64,000 nucleotides of DNA, from NCBI RefSeq assembly GCF_003425985.1, contig NZ_CP022985.1, forward strand, positions 1,153,501 through 1,217,500. Reading direction: 5' to 3'. The first letter of the stretch is position 1. Each line of letters opens with the position of its first letter. This document shows positions 44,645 to 52,433 of the stretch, piece after piece. A program made the position numbers and the translations under genes. The notes beneath the pieces are model-generated. The model had not been told where the DNA came from. It searched no databases and saw only the letters and a list, made by a program, of their open reading frames with translations. Origin of the DNA: Mariniflexile sp. TRM1-10 (GTDB lineage Bacteria; Bacteroidota; Bacteroidia; Flavobacteriales; Flavobacteriaceae).

Positions 44645-44720
44645 GAACTTAGCAACCATCTAAAAATATTGATTGGAATACTGTTTATGGTAACAATTTT
44701 ATGTTAATTTTGCTAAGTTC
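44645..44720 (+). promoter_or_regulatory. Inverted repeats flanking the GntR gene promoter
   Basis: GAACTTAGCAA (44645-44655) and its exact reverse complement TTGCTAAGTTC (44710-44720) lie 54 bp apart. The second overlaps a -7 box TAATTTTG (44705-44712) and both lie within 115 bp of the regulator start. This suits autoregulation by the regulator at 44759, perhaps by looping. No other copy was noticed in the window. Confidence 0.6.
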
Positions 44721-44758
44721 ACTTTTTAAATACACAATCAACAAAACGGTCTCGGTTT

Positions 44759-45805
44759 ATGTCCCAATTAATAGATATAAAAATTAATGAATCTTCTCGT
44801 GTTCCAAAATACAAGCAAATTGTAGATTCAATAATTAACGATATTTCAAAGGGAAAGTTGAAAATTGGAGAAAAAATACCTTCTATAAATGAGTTAAGCG
44901 AATCTTGCTACCTTTCTAGAGATACCGTTGAAAAAGCATACAAACAACTTAAAGAGCAAAAAGTCATTATTTCCGTTAAAGGAAAAGGGTATTACACTGC
45001 TAAAACCGATTTGATATCCAAAATTCAAATCTTCTTCATGATTAACAAGCTAAGTTCTTATAAAATGATGATTTATAATTCGTTTGTTAACAGTATAGGT
45101 ATAAATGGTCATGTAACCCTATCTGTGTATCACTGTGAAGAATCCCTTTTTGCCAGAACTTTAGAAAAAAGTCTTGGAGCTTTTGATTATTACGTGATTA
45201 TGCCTCATTTTAAAACAGACGATTTAAATCATATAAGCATCACCAATATGGCAAAAGATATGATTGAAAAAGTCCCGAAAGACAAATTAATCATTATAGA
45301 TAATAACAACCTAGAAATTAAGGGAAATTATGGTGCGGTATATCAAGATTTTCAAGAAGATATTTACGATGCTCTAAAAAAAGGCTTAAAGAAGCTTAAA
45401 AAATATGACAAATTAGTTTTGGTTTACCCCCTAAAATCCGTTTATCCTTACCCACTTAGAATTGTTCATGGCTTTAGAAAATTTTGTTCAAAATATAACT
45501 TCGATTTTGAAATTTTAAATGAAATTTATGATGATATGGATTTAGATAGCAAGGATACCTATATCATTATAGAAGAAAACGATTTGGTTAATTTAGTAAG
45601 GCAGGTACGTGCCAAAAACCTAAAACTAGGAAAAGACATAGGCATTATCTCTTATAATGACACACCTTTAAAAGACCTTTTAGGTATAAACGTAGTAAGT
45701 ACCCATTTTAAAGCGATGGGAGAAACTGCTGCCTATTTGGTTTTAAATAATAAAAGGGAAAAAGTTAAAAATGTTTTTGAATATATAAAACGCAACTCTG
45801 TTTAA
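44759..45805 (+). CDS. GntR-type transcriptional regulator with sugar-binding (LacI-like) effector domain
   Basis: 348 aa, no signal peptide. The N-terminal winged helix-turn-helix (about 10-78) has YKQIVDSIINDISKGKLKIGEKIPSINELSESCYLSRDTVEKAYKQLKEQKVI and the wing SVKGKGYYT. The C-terminal part (about 85-345) resembles a periplasmic-binding-protein fold: FVNSIGINGHVTLSVYHCEES, YYVIMPHF, KLIIIDNNN, GAVYQDF, DIGIISYNDTPLKDLLGINVVSTHFKAMGETAAYLVL. Such GntR-PBP1 regulators usually respond to a monosaccharide. With L-rhamnose mutarotase in the same cluster, L-rhamnose or a uronate is a candidate ligand (inference). It is the only classical DNA-binding repressor gene in the window and is divergent from the GH28/DUF4861 operon. 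Confidence 0.88.
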   Translation: MSQLIDIKINESSRVPKYKQIVDSIINDISKGKLKIGEKIPSINELSESCYLSRDTVEKAYKQLKEQKVIISVKGKGYYTAKTDLISKIQIFFMINKLSSYKMMIYNSFVNSIGINGHVTLSVYHCEESLFARTLEKSLGAFDYYVIMPHFKTDDLNHISITNMAKDMIEKVPKDKLIIIDNNNLEIKGNYGAVYQDFQEDIYDALKKGLKKLKKYDKLVLVYPLKSVYPYPLRIVHGFRKFCSKYNFDFEILNEIYDDMDLDSKDTYIIIEENDLVNLVRQVRAKNLKLGKDIGIISYNDTPLKDLLGINVVSTHFKAMGETAAYLVLNNKREKVKNVFEYIKRNSV

Positions 45806-45860
45806 CTTTTAAGCACACTTTTTTATCAAGAACTCTTTTTGACTTTTCAAAGATTTATCA

Positions 45861-45910
45861 TGGTACATCATAGTACAGGATGGATCTTTTTTTTTTTGAA
45901 GATACTTTAG
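45861..45910 (+). promoter_or_regulatory. Activator-type promoter with direct repeats (CE12-GH2 operon)
   Basis: GTACA occurs twice 10 bp apart (45863 and 45873); the second copy continues as ACAGGAT (45875-45881). Exactly 21 nt later is TACTTTAG (45903-45910), a -7-like box, 15 bp before the start codon at 45926. No TTG is present at -33; the motif occupies that position. Confidence 0.7.
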
Positions 45911-45925
45911 TGAAAAATTTAATGA

Positions 45926-47227
45926 ATGAAACACCTAAAACCTTATTTTTTTCTGCTTTTATACAGTATCTTTTTTAATGCAACTGCACAAAACAAGCTA
46001 AACAAACGTTTTGATTTTGGTACGAAATCAAACGAAAATAATGCCATTTCCATAACTAAACCACTCGTGTATGATAGCACGTTGGGTTACGGTTTCGATT
46101 TTCAATCTGCCAAAAACATAAAATTCAAAAAAAACTTCATTACCAGTAAAAAAAGCATATACTTCTCGGTAAAACTTCCCGAAGGCAATTACAAAATAGA
46201 TGTGGTTTTAGGAGGTAAAAAGTGTTCAAAAACCACTGTAAAAGCAGAATCTAGAAGATTAATGCTAAAAGAAATAACTTTAGATAAGAACCATACTGAG
46301 CAGCATGCGTTTACAGTAAATGTTAGGTCTCCAAAAATTAATGATACAGAATACATTAAAGTTAAAGACCGAGATAAAAATCAATTAAATTGGGATGACA
46401 AACTAACCTTAGAGTTCTCAGGAACTGCGGTCGTTCAGAGCATAAACATATCGCTAGCCACCAATGTAAAAACCCTGTTTTTAGCTGGTGATTCTACTGT
46501 AACCGACCAAGATTTAGAACCATGGGCATCTTGGGGGCAATTTATCACCAATTATTTTTCAAATGAAGTTGTCATAGCCAATTATGCTGAATCGGGCGCT
46601 ACACTAAGTTCGTTTAAAGGTGCAAAACGCTTGGACAAAATATTAACACTTATGAAGCCAAACGATTATGTTTTTATAGAATTTGGACATAACGATGAAA
46701 AAATAAAAGGCGAAGGCAATGGTGCTTGGGGCTTATATAAAAACTCTTTAAAAGAATTCATTTCCAAGTTTAGAGAAAAAGGCGGCATCCCTATATTAGT
46801 TACACCAACACAACGCAGAGCTTTTAATGATGACGGCTCTTTAAAACCAACTCATGGCGATTTTCCAGATGCTATGCGAAAAGTGGCAATAGATTTGCAA
46901 GTACCTTTAATAGATGTTACTAAAATGACAACAGATATGTATGAAAGTTGGGGCGATGAACCCTCTAGAAAAGCTTTTGTACAATATCCCGCCAACACAT
47001 TTCCGAGGCAAACAGAAAAACTAGAAGACAACACACACTTTAATAGTTTTGGAGCAAATGAAATTGCTAAATGTATTGTACAAAGCATTAAAGATTTAAA
47101 GTTAGATATTGCTAAATATATAAAACCAGATTTACCAAACTACAATCCTAAAAAACCCGACAATTTTAGCGATTGGACTTTACCAATGAGCACACGATTC
47201 GAAAACATAAAACCAGACGGAAACTAA
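45926..47227 (+). CDS. CE12 acetylesterase with N-terminal beta-sandwich domain
   Basis: 433 aa. Signal peptide 1-22 (ending ATAQ). The N-terminal domain (about 25-180: RFDFGTKSN, YGFDFQSAK, KSIYFSVKLPEGNYKIDVVLGG) is the galactose-binding-like module seen in YesT-type rhamnogalacturonan acetylesterases. The SGNH domain (about 183-410) has FLAGDSTVTDQD (Ser), NYAESGATLSSF (Gly), IEFGHND (Asn) and DNTHFNSFG (Asp/His). It deacetylates rhamnogalacturonan. The start is at 45926; an out-of-frame ATG lies 4 bp before it. It is the first gene of a three-gene operon with GH2 (6 bp downstream) and the tandem CE12. Confidence 0.93.
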   Translation: MKHLKPYFFLLLYSIFFNATAQNKLNKRFDFGTKSNENNAISITKPLVYDSTLGYGFDFQSAKNIKFKKNFITSKKSIYFSVKLPEGNYKIDVVLGGKKCSKTTVKAESRRLMLKEITLDKNHTEQHAFTVNVRSPKINDTEYIKVKDRDKNQLNWDDKLTLEFSGTAVVQSINISLATNVKTLFLAGDSTVTDQDLEPWASWGQFITNYFSNEVVIANYAESGATLSSFKGAKRLDKILTLMKPNDYVFIEFGHNDEKIKGEGNGAWGLYKNSLKEFISKFREKGGIPILVTPTQRRAFNDDGSLKPTHGDFPDAMRKVAIDLQVPLIDVTKMTTDMYESWGDEPSRKAFVQYPANTFPRQTEKLEDNTHFNSFGANEIAKCIVQSIKDLKLDIAKYIKPDLPNYNPKKPDNFSDWTLPMSTRFENIKPDGN

Positions 47228-47233
47228 AAAATT

Positions 47234-50095
47234 ATGATACACAAAATAACATACATCAATAAGCTTATTGCATTTTTTGCTTTTCTTATTTCTTTGAATA
47301 TTTCTGCACAAGAAACTCAAAAAATATACTTATCGGGTAAAGATTTCAAAAACCCCGTAAAATGGGATTTTATGTGTACCGATGGCAATAACAGCAAGGT
47401 TTGGAGTACCATAAATGTCCCATCAAACTGGGAGCTACAGGGTTTTGGAACTTATACCTATGGCAGATGGTATAAAGAGTTAAATGAAAAAGAACCCAGT
47501 AAAGAAGAAGGATTTTACAAACACAAATTCAATATTCCTGCAAGTTATAAAGGAAAAAATATCACCATTGTTTTTGGTGGCGCTATGACGGATACCGATG
47601 TGAAAATAAACGGTAAATCGGCGGGCGAAACGCATCAAGGTGGATTTTATGAATTTAAGTTTGATATCACCTCCTTAGTAAATTACTGTGCTGAAAACCT
47701 ATTAGAAGTCCATGTGTCTAAACATTCAAGTAACAATACCGTTAATAATGCTGAACGAAAAACCGATTGGTGGTTGTTTGGAGGCATCTACCGTCCCGTT
47801 TGGTTAGAGGTTTCGCCTAAATCGTACATAGAACATGTTGCTGTTGACGCAAAAATGGACGGTTCACTTACTGCCGATTTAAACCTTGTAAACCTACCTA
47901 AAAATGCCAGTATCGAAGCTAGCATCACACCTGTTGGTGATAACAAAACATATCCTACGATGAGCATTCCTTTAAATCAAAAGGAAAATTCCCAAACCAT
48001 ACATGCCAAATGGAACGATGTTAATACTTGGGATCCTGAGTCCCCAAATTTGTATACCCTAACTTTAACTTTAAAAACCAAAAACAACATACTTCACACC
48101 TATAAAACAAAAATTGGTTTTAGAACACTTGAGTTTCTTAAGAAAGATGGCATTTATGTAAATGGTAAAAAAATTATCATGAAAGGCATCAACCGCCATA
48201 CTATTTGGCCAGAATCTGGTAGAAGTACTGATAAGCAAATTAGCATTTTAGATGTTAATTTGTTAAAGGACATGAATATGAATGCCGTTCGATTTCATTA
48301 CCCAGCTGACAGCCATTTTTTAGAAGTTTGTGATTCCTTAGGCTTATTCGTATTAAATGAATTGGCTGGTTGGCAAAATGGCTACGATACCAAAACAGGT
48401 ACAAAATTAATTAAAGAAACCGTTCAGCGTGATGTAAACCACCCATCTGTAATTATTTGGAACCATGGTAATGAAGGTGGCTGGAATTACGATATCGATC
48501 ACGTTTTTCATGAATACGACCCACAAAAACGAATTGTTATTCATCCTTGGGCTGATTTTAATGATTGGGACACCCACCATTACCCTACCTATTTAACAGG
48601 TATGCACCGTTTTAATAATGGTGAAAACGTATTCTTTCCAACCGAATTTATGCACGGTACTTACGATAATGGTATTGGCGCCGGTTTAGAAGATTTTTGG
48701 AAACGCTATAAAGAAAGTCCGCTTTTTGCAGGTGGTTTTATATGGGCGATGTTAGATGAAGCCGTATTACGAACCGATTGGACTGGCGAACAAAAATACG
48801 ACTCAAAAGGATCGCTTGCTGCCGATGGGGTTTTAGGTCCTCACAGAGAAAAAGAAGGTAGCTTCTATACTGTAAAAGAAGTGTGGTCACCCATTCAATT
48901 TGAACCCAAACTAATCACATCAAAGTTTGATGGTAGTTTCCTAATTACAAACGAATATATCTATACCAATCTAAACGAATGTAAATTAGAATACCGTGTT
49001 TTAAAAGCAGCTAGCAACGTGCTTTACACCAATGATGAAACGGAAGTTATTGCTTCAAACACCATTCATATTGAAAGTGTTGAACCGGGTGAAACCAGAA
49101 ACATGCATTTTGAAGTTCCCAGCAACTTTTTTGATGGTGACTATTTAGAAATTACTGCGCATGATAAACATGGTAGAGAAATCTACACTTGGTCATGGCC
49201 AATTCACCGCGCTCCCTATTTTGCCAACAAGTTAATGGCCAAAGAAGCTTCAGTAAAAACCGCCACTGCTACTAAATCAGAAGACACTATTCTTTTATCT
49301 AGCGAAAAACTACGTGTCAATTTAAACGCTAAAACTGGCGAAATTATAAGTATTGAAAACAATCAAGGGAATGTGCCTTTTGTCAATGGTCCGAAACCTA
49401 TTGGTATGAAAGCTAAAGTAGAAAACGTTTCCATAGAACAAACCAAAGACGGTGCCGTATGCTTCTTTAACTATTTTGGTGGTATTCATTCTATAAAATG
49501 GACCTTATTTAACGATGGAAGACTAAAAATGGAAATGATTATATTAAAAGATGCTGGCAGAAACGATGGCTTTGATGGGGCTGCTTTTGAAGATAAAATC
49601 AGTAAACTTGGTATCACGTTTGATTATCCAGAAGTAGGCGTAAAAAGCATGAAATGGTTTGGAAATGGCCCTTACCATGTTTGGAAAAACAGAATAAAAG
49701 GCACCACCTTCGGTCTTTGGGAGAAAGACTATAACAATACGATAACAGGAGAAAGTTTTGAAAATTTAGTGTATCCTGAGTTTAAAGGCTATCATGCCAA
49801 TTTGATAGGCGCCAATCTTAAAACAGAACAAGGCAATATTAAATTTTTTAGTGAAAATGATAAATTGTTTTTAAGATTATTTACGCCAGATTTGCCTAAA
49901 AACGGCTTCCCTGGCTCGCATCCACAACCCGAATTTCCAGAAGGCAACATATCATTCATGTATGAAATACCGGCCATGCGATCTTTTAAACCTTTAGAAC
50001 ATCAAGGACCAGAGAGCCAACCTACCAATATTCGAATTAAAAGTGGCGATGATGGTATCCCAATGACATTATGGTTTGACTTTAGAGACAATTAA
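47234..50095 (+). CDS. GH2 beta-galactosidase-type enzyme
   Basis: 953 aa. Signal peptide 1-26 (ending NISAQ). GH2 order: sugar-binding beta-sandwich (about 55-200: WELQGFGTYTYGRWY, VFGGAMTDTDVKINGKSAG), immunoglobulin-like domain (about 200-310), TIM barrel (about 310-560: MKGINRHTIWPESGRSTDKQ, NAVRFHYPAD, the acid/base Glu in WNHGNEGG at about 412, and PTEFMHGT at about 470 as candidate nucleophile region), then C-terminal beta domains with FNYFGGIHSIKWTLF and GNGPYHVWKNR. It probably removes beta-galactose from galactan or arabinogalactan branches of rhamnogalacturonan-I. The exact sugar is not certain, since GH2 also contains glucuronidases and mannosidases. Confidence 0.9.
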   Translation: MIHKITYINKLIAFFAFLISLNISAQETQKIYLSGKDFKNPVKWDFMCTDGNNSKVWSTINVPSNWELQGFGTYTYGRWYKELNEKEPSKEEGFYKHKFNIPASYKGKNITIVFGGAMTDTDVKINGKSAGETHQGGFYEFKFDITSLVNYCAENLLEVHVSKHSSNNTVNNAERKTDWWLFGGIYRPVWLEVSPKSYIEHVAVDAKMDGSLTADLNLVNLPKNASIEASITPVGDNKTYPTMSIPLNQKENSQTIHAKWNDVNTWDPESPNLYTLTLTLKTKNNILHTYKTKIGFRTLEFLKKDGIYVNGKKIIMKGINRHTIWPESGRSTDKQISILDVNLLKDMNMNAVRFHYPADSHFLEVCDSLGLFVLNELAGWQNGYDTKTGTKLIKETVQRDVNHPSVIIWNHGNEGGWNYDIDHVFHEYDPQKRIVIHPWADFNDWDTHHYPTYLTGMHRFNNGENVFFPTEFMHGTYDNGIGAGLEDFWKRYKESPLFAGGFIWAMLDEAVLRTDWTGEQKYDSKGSLAADGVLGPHREKEGSFYTVKEVWSPIQFEPKLITSKFDGSFLITNEYIYTNLNECKLEYRVLKAASNVLYTNDETEVIASNTIHIESVEPGETRNMHFEVPSNFFDGDYLEITAHDKHGREIYTWSWPIHRAPYFANKLMAKEASVKTATATKSEDTILLSSEKLRVNLNAKTGEIISIENNQGNVPFVNGPKPIGMKAKVENVSIEQTKDGAVCFFNYFGGIHSIKWTLFNDGRLKMEMIILKDAGRNDGFDGAAFEDKISKLGITFDYPEVGVKSMKWFGNGPYHVWKNRIKGTTFGLWEKDYNNTITGESFENLVYPEFKGYHANLIGANLKTEQGNIKFFSENDKLFLRLFTPDLPKNGFPGSHPQPEFPEGNISFMYEIPAMRSFKPLEHQGPESQPTNIRIKSGDDGIPMTLWFDFRDN

Positions 50096-50138
50096 TTAAA
50101 TTTTATTATAAAATCCCAATAAACCACATTTAACATAC

Positions 50139-50218
50139 CAACCGATGATAAACAAGGGGATTACTCATAACATAAATATTGGAAGATGGAATTCGTGAGC
50201 CTTTGGTTTCCATCTGAC
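50139..50218 (+). ncRNA. Possible divergent leader RNA, copy 7 (before tandem CE12)
   Basis: Only the 3' GGTTTCCATCTGACC fits the other copies; the P1 match is AACC/GGTT. A different 8-bp hairpin, AGATGGAA (50184-50191) with TTCCATCT (50208-50215), is visible instead. The downstream start context is ACAAATG, not CAGATG. It is either a diverged relative or chance. Confidence 0.35.
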
Positions 50219-50246
50219 CTTTTAAAAATAATTACAATTTATACAA

Positions 50247-51752
50247 ATGAAAACATTACAGCTTTTAACCTTTTTATGTTCAACCTTTTTATTTACAAGT
50301 TGCATCACAGCACAAAACACCAAACCAACAGTGTACACCGTGGGCGATTCAACCGTGAAAAACGGACGTGGTGATGGTTCTGGTGGGCTTTGGGGTTGGG
50401 GCGATTTTATTGGTCAGTTTTTAGATTCAACAAAAGTATCCGTTAAAAATCATGCCTTAGGTGGCACCAGTAGCAGAACCTATCAAAACCTAGGCTTGTG
50501 GGACGCCGTAAACAACAAACTAAAAGCAGGCGATTATGTTTTAATTCAATTCGGACATAACGATAATGGTCCAATAAACGATACCCTTAGAGCCAGAGGG
50601 ACCATCAAAGGTATCGGCGATGAAACCGAAGAAATTGATAATATGATTACCAAAAAGCATGAAATAGTGTACAGCTATGGTTGGTATCTTGAAAAAATTG
50701 TAAAAGACGCAAAATCAAAAGGTGCCATTCCTATAATAATGTCACCAATACCTAGAAACGATTGGAAAGAAGGCAAGGTATCAAGAAACAACACCTCCTA
50801 TGGATTATGGGCAAAACAAATAGCTGAAAGAAACAACGTTACTTTTATTGATCTAAATGATAAGATGGCTTCCAAATTAGAAAAGTTTGGAGAAGAAAAA
50901 GTTACAGGAACCTATTTTTACAAACGCGACCACACACATACATCAGCAAGAGGCGCACTTATGGCGGCCTCCATTATTATTGATGAACTAAAGGAAACAA
51001 CTAATTCGCTCAAAAATCATATAGCTTCAAATCCGCAAACAGAACTTCCCAGAAAGAAAAATATTTTTTTAATAGGCGATTCTACCATGGCAAGTAGCGA
51101 CAATCCAAACACCATCGGTTGGGGCGTGCCTTTTCCTCAATTTTGCGACACTACTCAAGTAAATGTTATTAATAAAGCAAGAGGGGGTCGAAGCACTAGG
51201 ACCTTTAATTTTGAAGGATTATGGGAGGCTGCTAAAAAAGAATTTCAATCAGGTGATTTTGTATTCATTCAGTTTGGACATAACGACGCAGGAAATATTG
51301 ACAAAGCCAAATACCGTGGTTCTTTAAAAGGCATTGGTGACGAAACACAAACTATTGTTAGAGATAGTAGTATTACTGAAACCGTGCATACTTATGGTTG
51401 GTACCTAAAAAAAATGATTCAAGAAACAAGAGAAAAAGGTGCTATTCCAATTATTTTAAGTTTAACACCTCGCAATGAATGGCCGAATGACAAAGTTGAG
51501 CGAAGAACTGAAACCTATGTAAAATGGGCAAAGGAGGTTGCCATTGCCGAAGACGCATTTTTTATAGACGTAAGCGATCTTGTTGCCAAAAGATATGAAG
51601 CTTTAGGAAAAGAAAAAGTAAAAGCATTCTTTCCTCAAGACCATACACATACTAATTTAGAAGGTGCCACTTTTACAGCTTTAACTATTGCTGAAACTCT
51701 TAAAAAAGCAAAGGAAATAGGTTTAAGAGGCTATATTTATATTGAACAATAA
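50247..51752 (+). CDS. Tandem CE12-CE12 acetylesterase
   Basis: 501 aa. Lipobox FTSC (Cys19). Two full SGNH domains in one chain. Domain A (about 27-260): YTVGDSTVKNG, ALGGTSSRTY, IQFGHNDNG, DHTHTSARG. Domain B (about 270-495): [38 protein letters not shown]. Both keep Ser, Gly, Asn and Asp/His, so both should be active. They share unusual words (GxxKGIGDETxxI, YGWYLxKM/I, PRNxW), so they arose by internal duplication. It removes acetyl groups from rhamnogalacturonan or its oligomers; two domains may target different O-positions. It is the last gene of the CE12-GH2 operon. Confidence 0.92.
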   Translation: MKTLQLLTFLCSTFLFTSCITAQNTKPTVYTVGDSTVKNGRGDGSGGLWGWGDFIGQFLDSTKVSVKNHALGGTSSRTYQNLGLWDAVNNKLKAGDYVLIQFGHNDNGPINDTLRARGTIKGIGDETEEIDNMITKKHEIVYSYGWYLEKIVKDAKSKGAIPIIMSPIPRNDWKEGKVSRNNTSYGLWAKQIAERNNVTFIDLNDKMASKLEKFGEEKVTGTYFYKRDHTHTSARGALMAASIIIDELKETTNSLKNHIASNPQTELPRKKNIFLIGDSTMASSDNPNTIGWGVPFPQFCDTTQVNVINKARGGRSTRTFNFEGLWEAAKKEFQSGDFVFIQFGHNDAGNIDKAKYRGSLKGIGDETQTIVRDSSITETVHTYGWYLKKMIQETREKGAIPIILSLTPRNEWPNDKVERRTETYVKWAKEVAIAEDAFFIDVSDLVAKRYEALGKEKVKAFFPQDHTHTNLEGATFTALTIAETLKKAKEIGLRGYIYIEQ

Positions 51753-51789
51753 TAAATCATTAAATGGTATTTCTTACAAAGAACAAAAA

Positions 51790-52113
51790 TCAATCTAAAT
51801 GAAAAACCTCTTTTAATGGTTTGGAAACTGGTGAATTGTCTGGGTTAGTATCCATAATATCTGCCATATATGCCCACCACTTTTTTACTATAGGATGGTT
51901 GGGCAAGTAGGCTTCATCAAAATCTTTACTTATTTTTTGAACCGCAAAAAGTGTTAAGGTTTCTTCATCTAAAAAAATACTATAGTCCTGAATACCAGTT
52001 TCTGAAAGTAGTTCCGATAATTCGGGCCAAATGTCATCATGACGCTTTTTATATTCAGCTTCAAAACCTGGTTTTAGTTTCATTTTAAAAGCGTTTCTTT
52101 TTGTATTACTCAT
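51790..52113 (-). CDS. rhaM: L-rhamnose mutarotase
   Basis: 107 aa, no signal peptide, cytoplasmic. It matches the RhaM/YiiL family: [22 protein letters not shown] (His/Asp of the active site), [19 protein letters not shown] and [14 protein letters not shown] (the WW pair and Met of the sugar pocket). It interconverts alpha- and beta-L-rhamnopyranose so the sugar can enter rhamnose isomerase. Its presence shows that the cluster expects free L-rhamnose, hence rhamnogalacturonan. The isomerase, kinase and aldolase are not in this window. It lies at the end of the sulfatase-GH105 unit, after a decayed gene, and converges with the tandem CE12 gene (37 bp between them). Confidence 0.92.
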   Translation of the reverse strand: MSNTKRNAFKMKLKPGFEAEYKKRHDDIWPELSELLSETGIQDYSIFLDEETLTLFAVQKISKDFDEAYLPNHPIVKKWWAYMADIMDTNPDNSPVSKPLKEVFHLD

Positions 52114-52427
52114 TATTCTGTTCGTTTGAGGTTAATATATACAGGATTATTTCTATTACAAAAATTTCACCATTTACGTATTCCAATTCGGCTACTTGAA
52201 TAGAACTTCGTCGTGTTTGGTAAGTTCTTTTCCTTTGTTTTCCGGTAATCTTTCTTGGTGGGTAAAGTAAAAAACATAGGCTTTATCTCCATTAACAACA
52301 ACGTCGGGATGCTCTCCTATAACGGCATCATCTATCCCTGTACCGGGATTTTGTAAAATGTTAAGTTCGTGGCGGTTCCAATTAATATTTAGCGTTGTGT
52401 TTACACCATTTAAATTTTGAAATGGTA
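52108..52427 (-). pseudogene. Decayed C-terminal fragment of a beta-propeller glycosidase-like gene
   Basis: Read on the minus strand this 320-bp gap encodes, without a start codon, NINWNRHELN, then DDAVIGEHPDVVVNGDKAYV and FYFTHQERLPENKGK, then meets a stop (TAG at 52194-52192). The expected continuation TRRSSIQVAELEYVNGEI is present, but in another frame; the shift lies near 52208-52230. From memory, HPDVVV..D.AY.FYFTH followed by RRxSIQVAEL is the C-terminal end of secreted Bacteroidota five-bladed-propeller glycosidase-like proteins. The 5' part is gone: the fragment abuts the sulfatase stop codon. It is the scar of a deletion inside the rhamnogalacturonan operon. Confidence 0.75.
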
Positions 52428-52433
52428 TTAGTA

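Noticed and set aside
50139..50218. Seventh copy of the leader RNA
   Set aside because: Only CCATCTGACC and GGTT fit. The outer stem, inner hairpin and conserved joint are absent and the start context is ACAAATG. It is kept as a low-confidence feature but not counted as evidence.
52139..52148. A fifth ACAGGAT activator site near rhaM (plus strand)
   Set aside because: No -7 box lies 21 nt downstream and it points away from rhaM. It sits in the decayed gene fragment.
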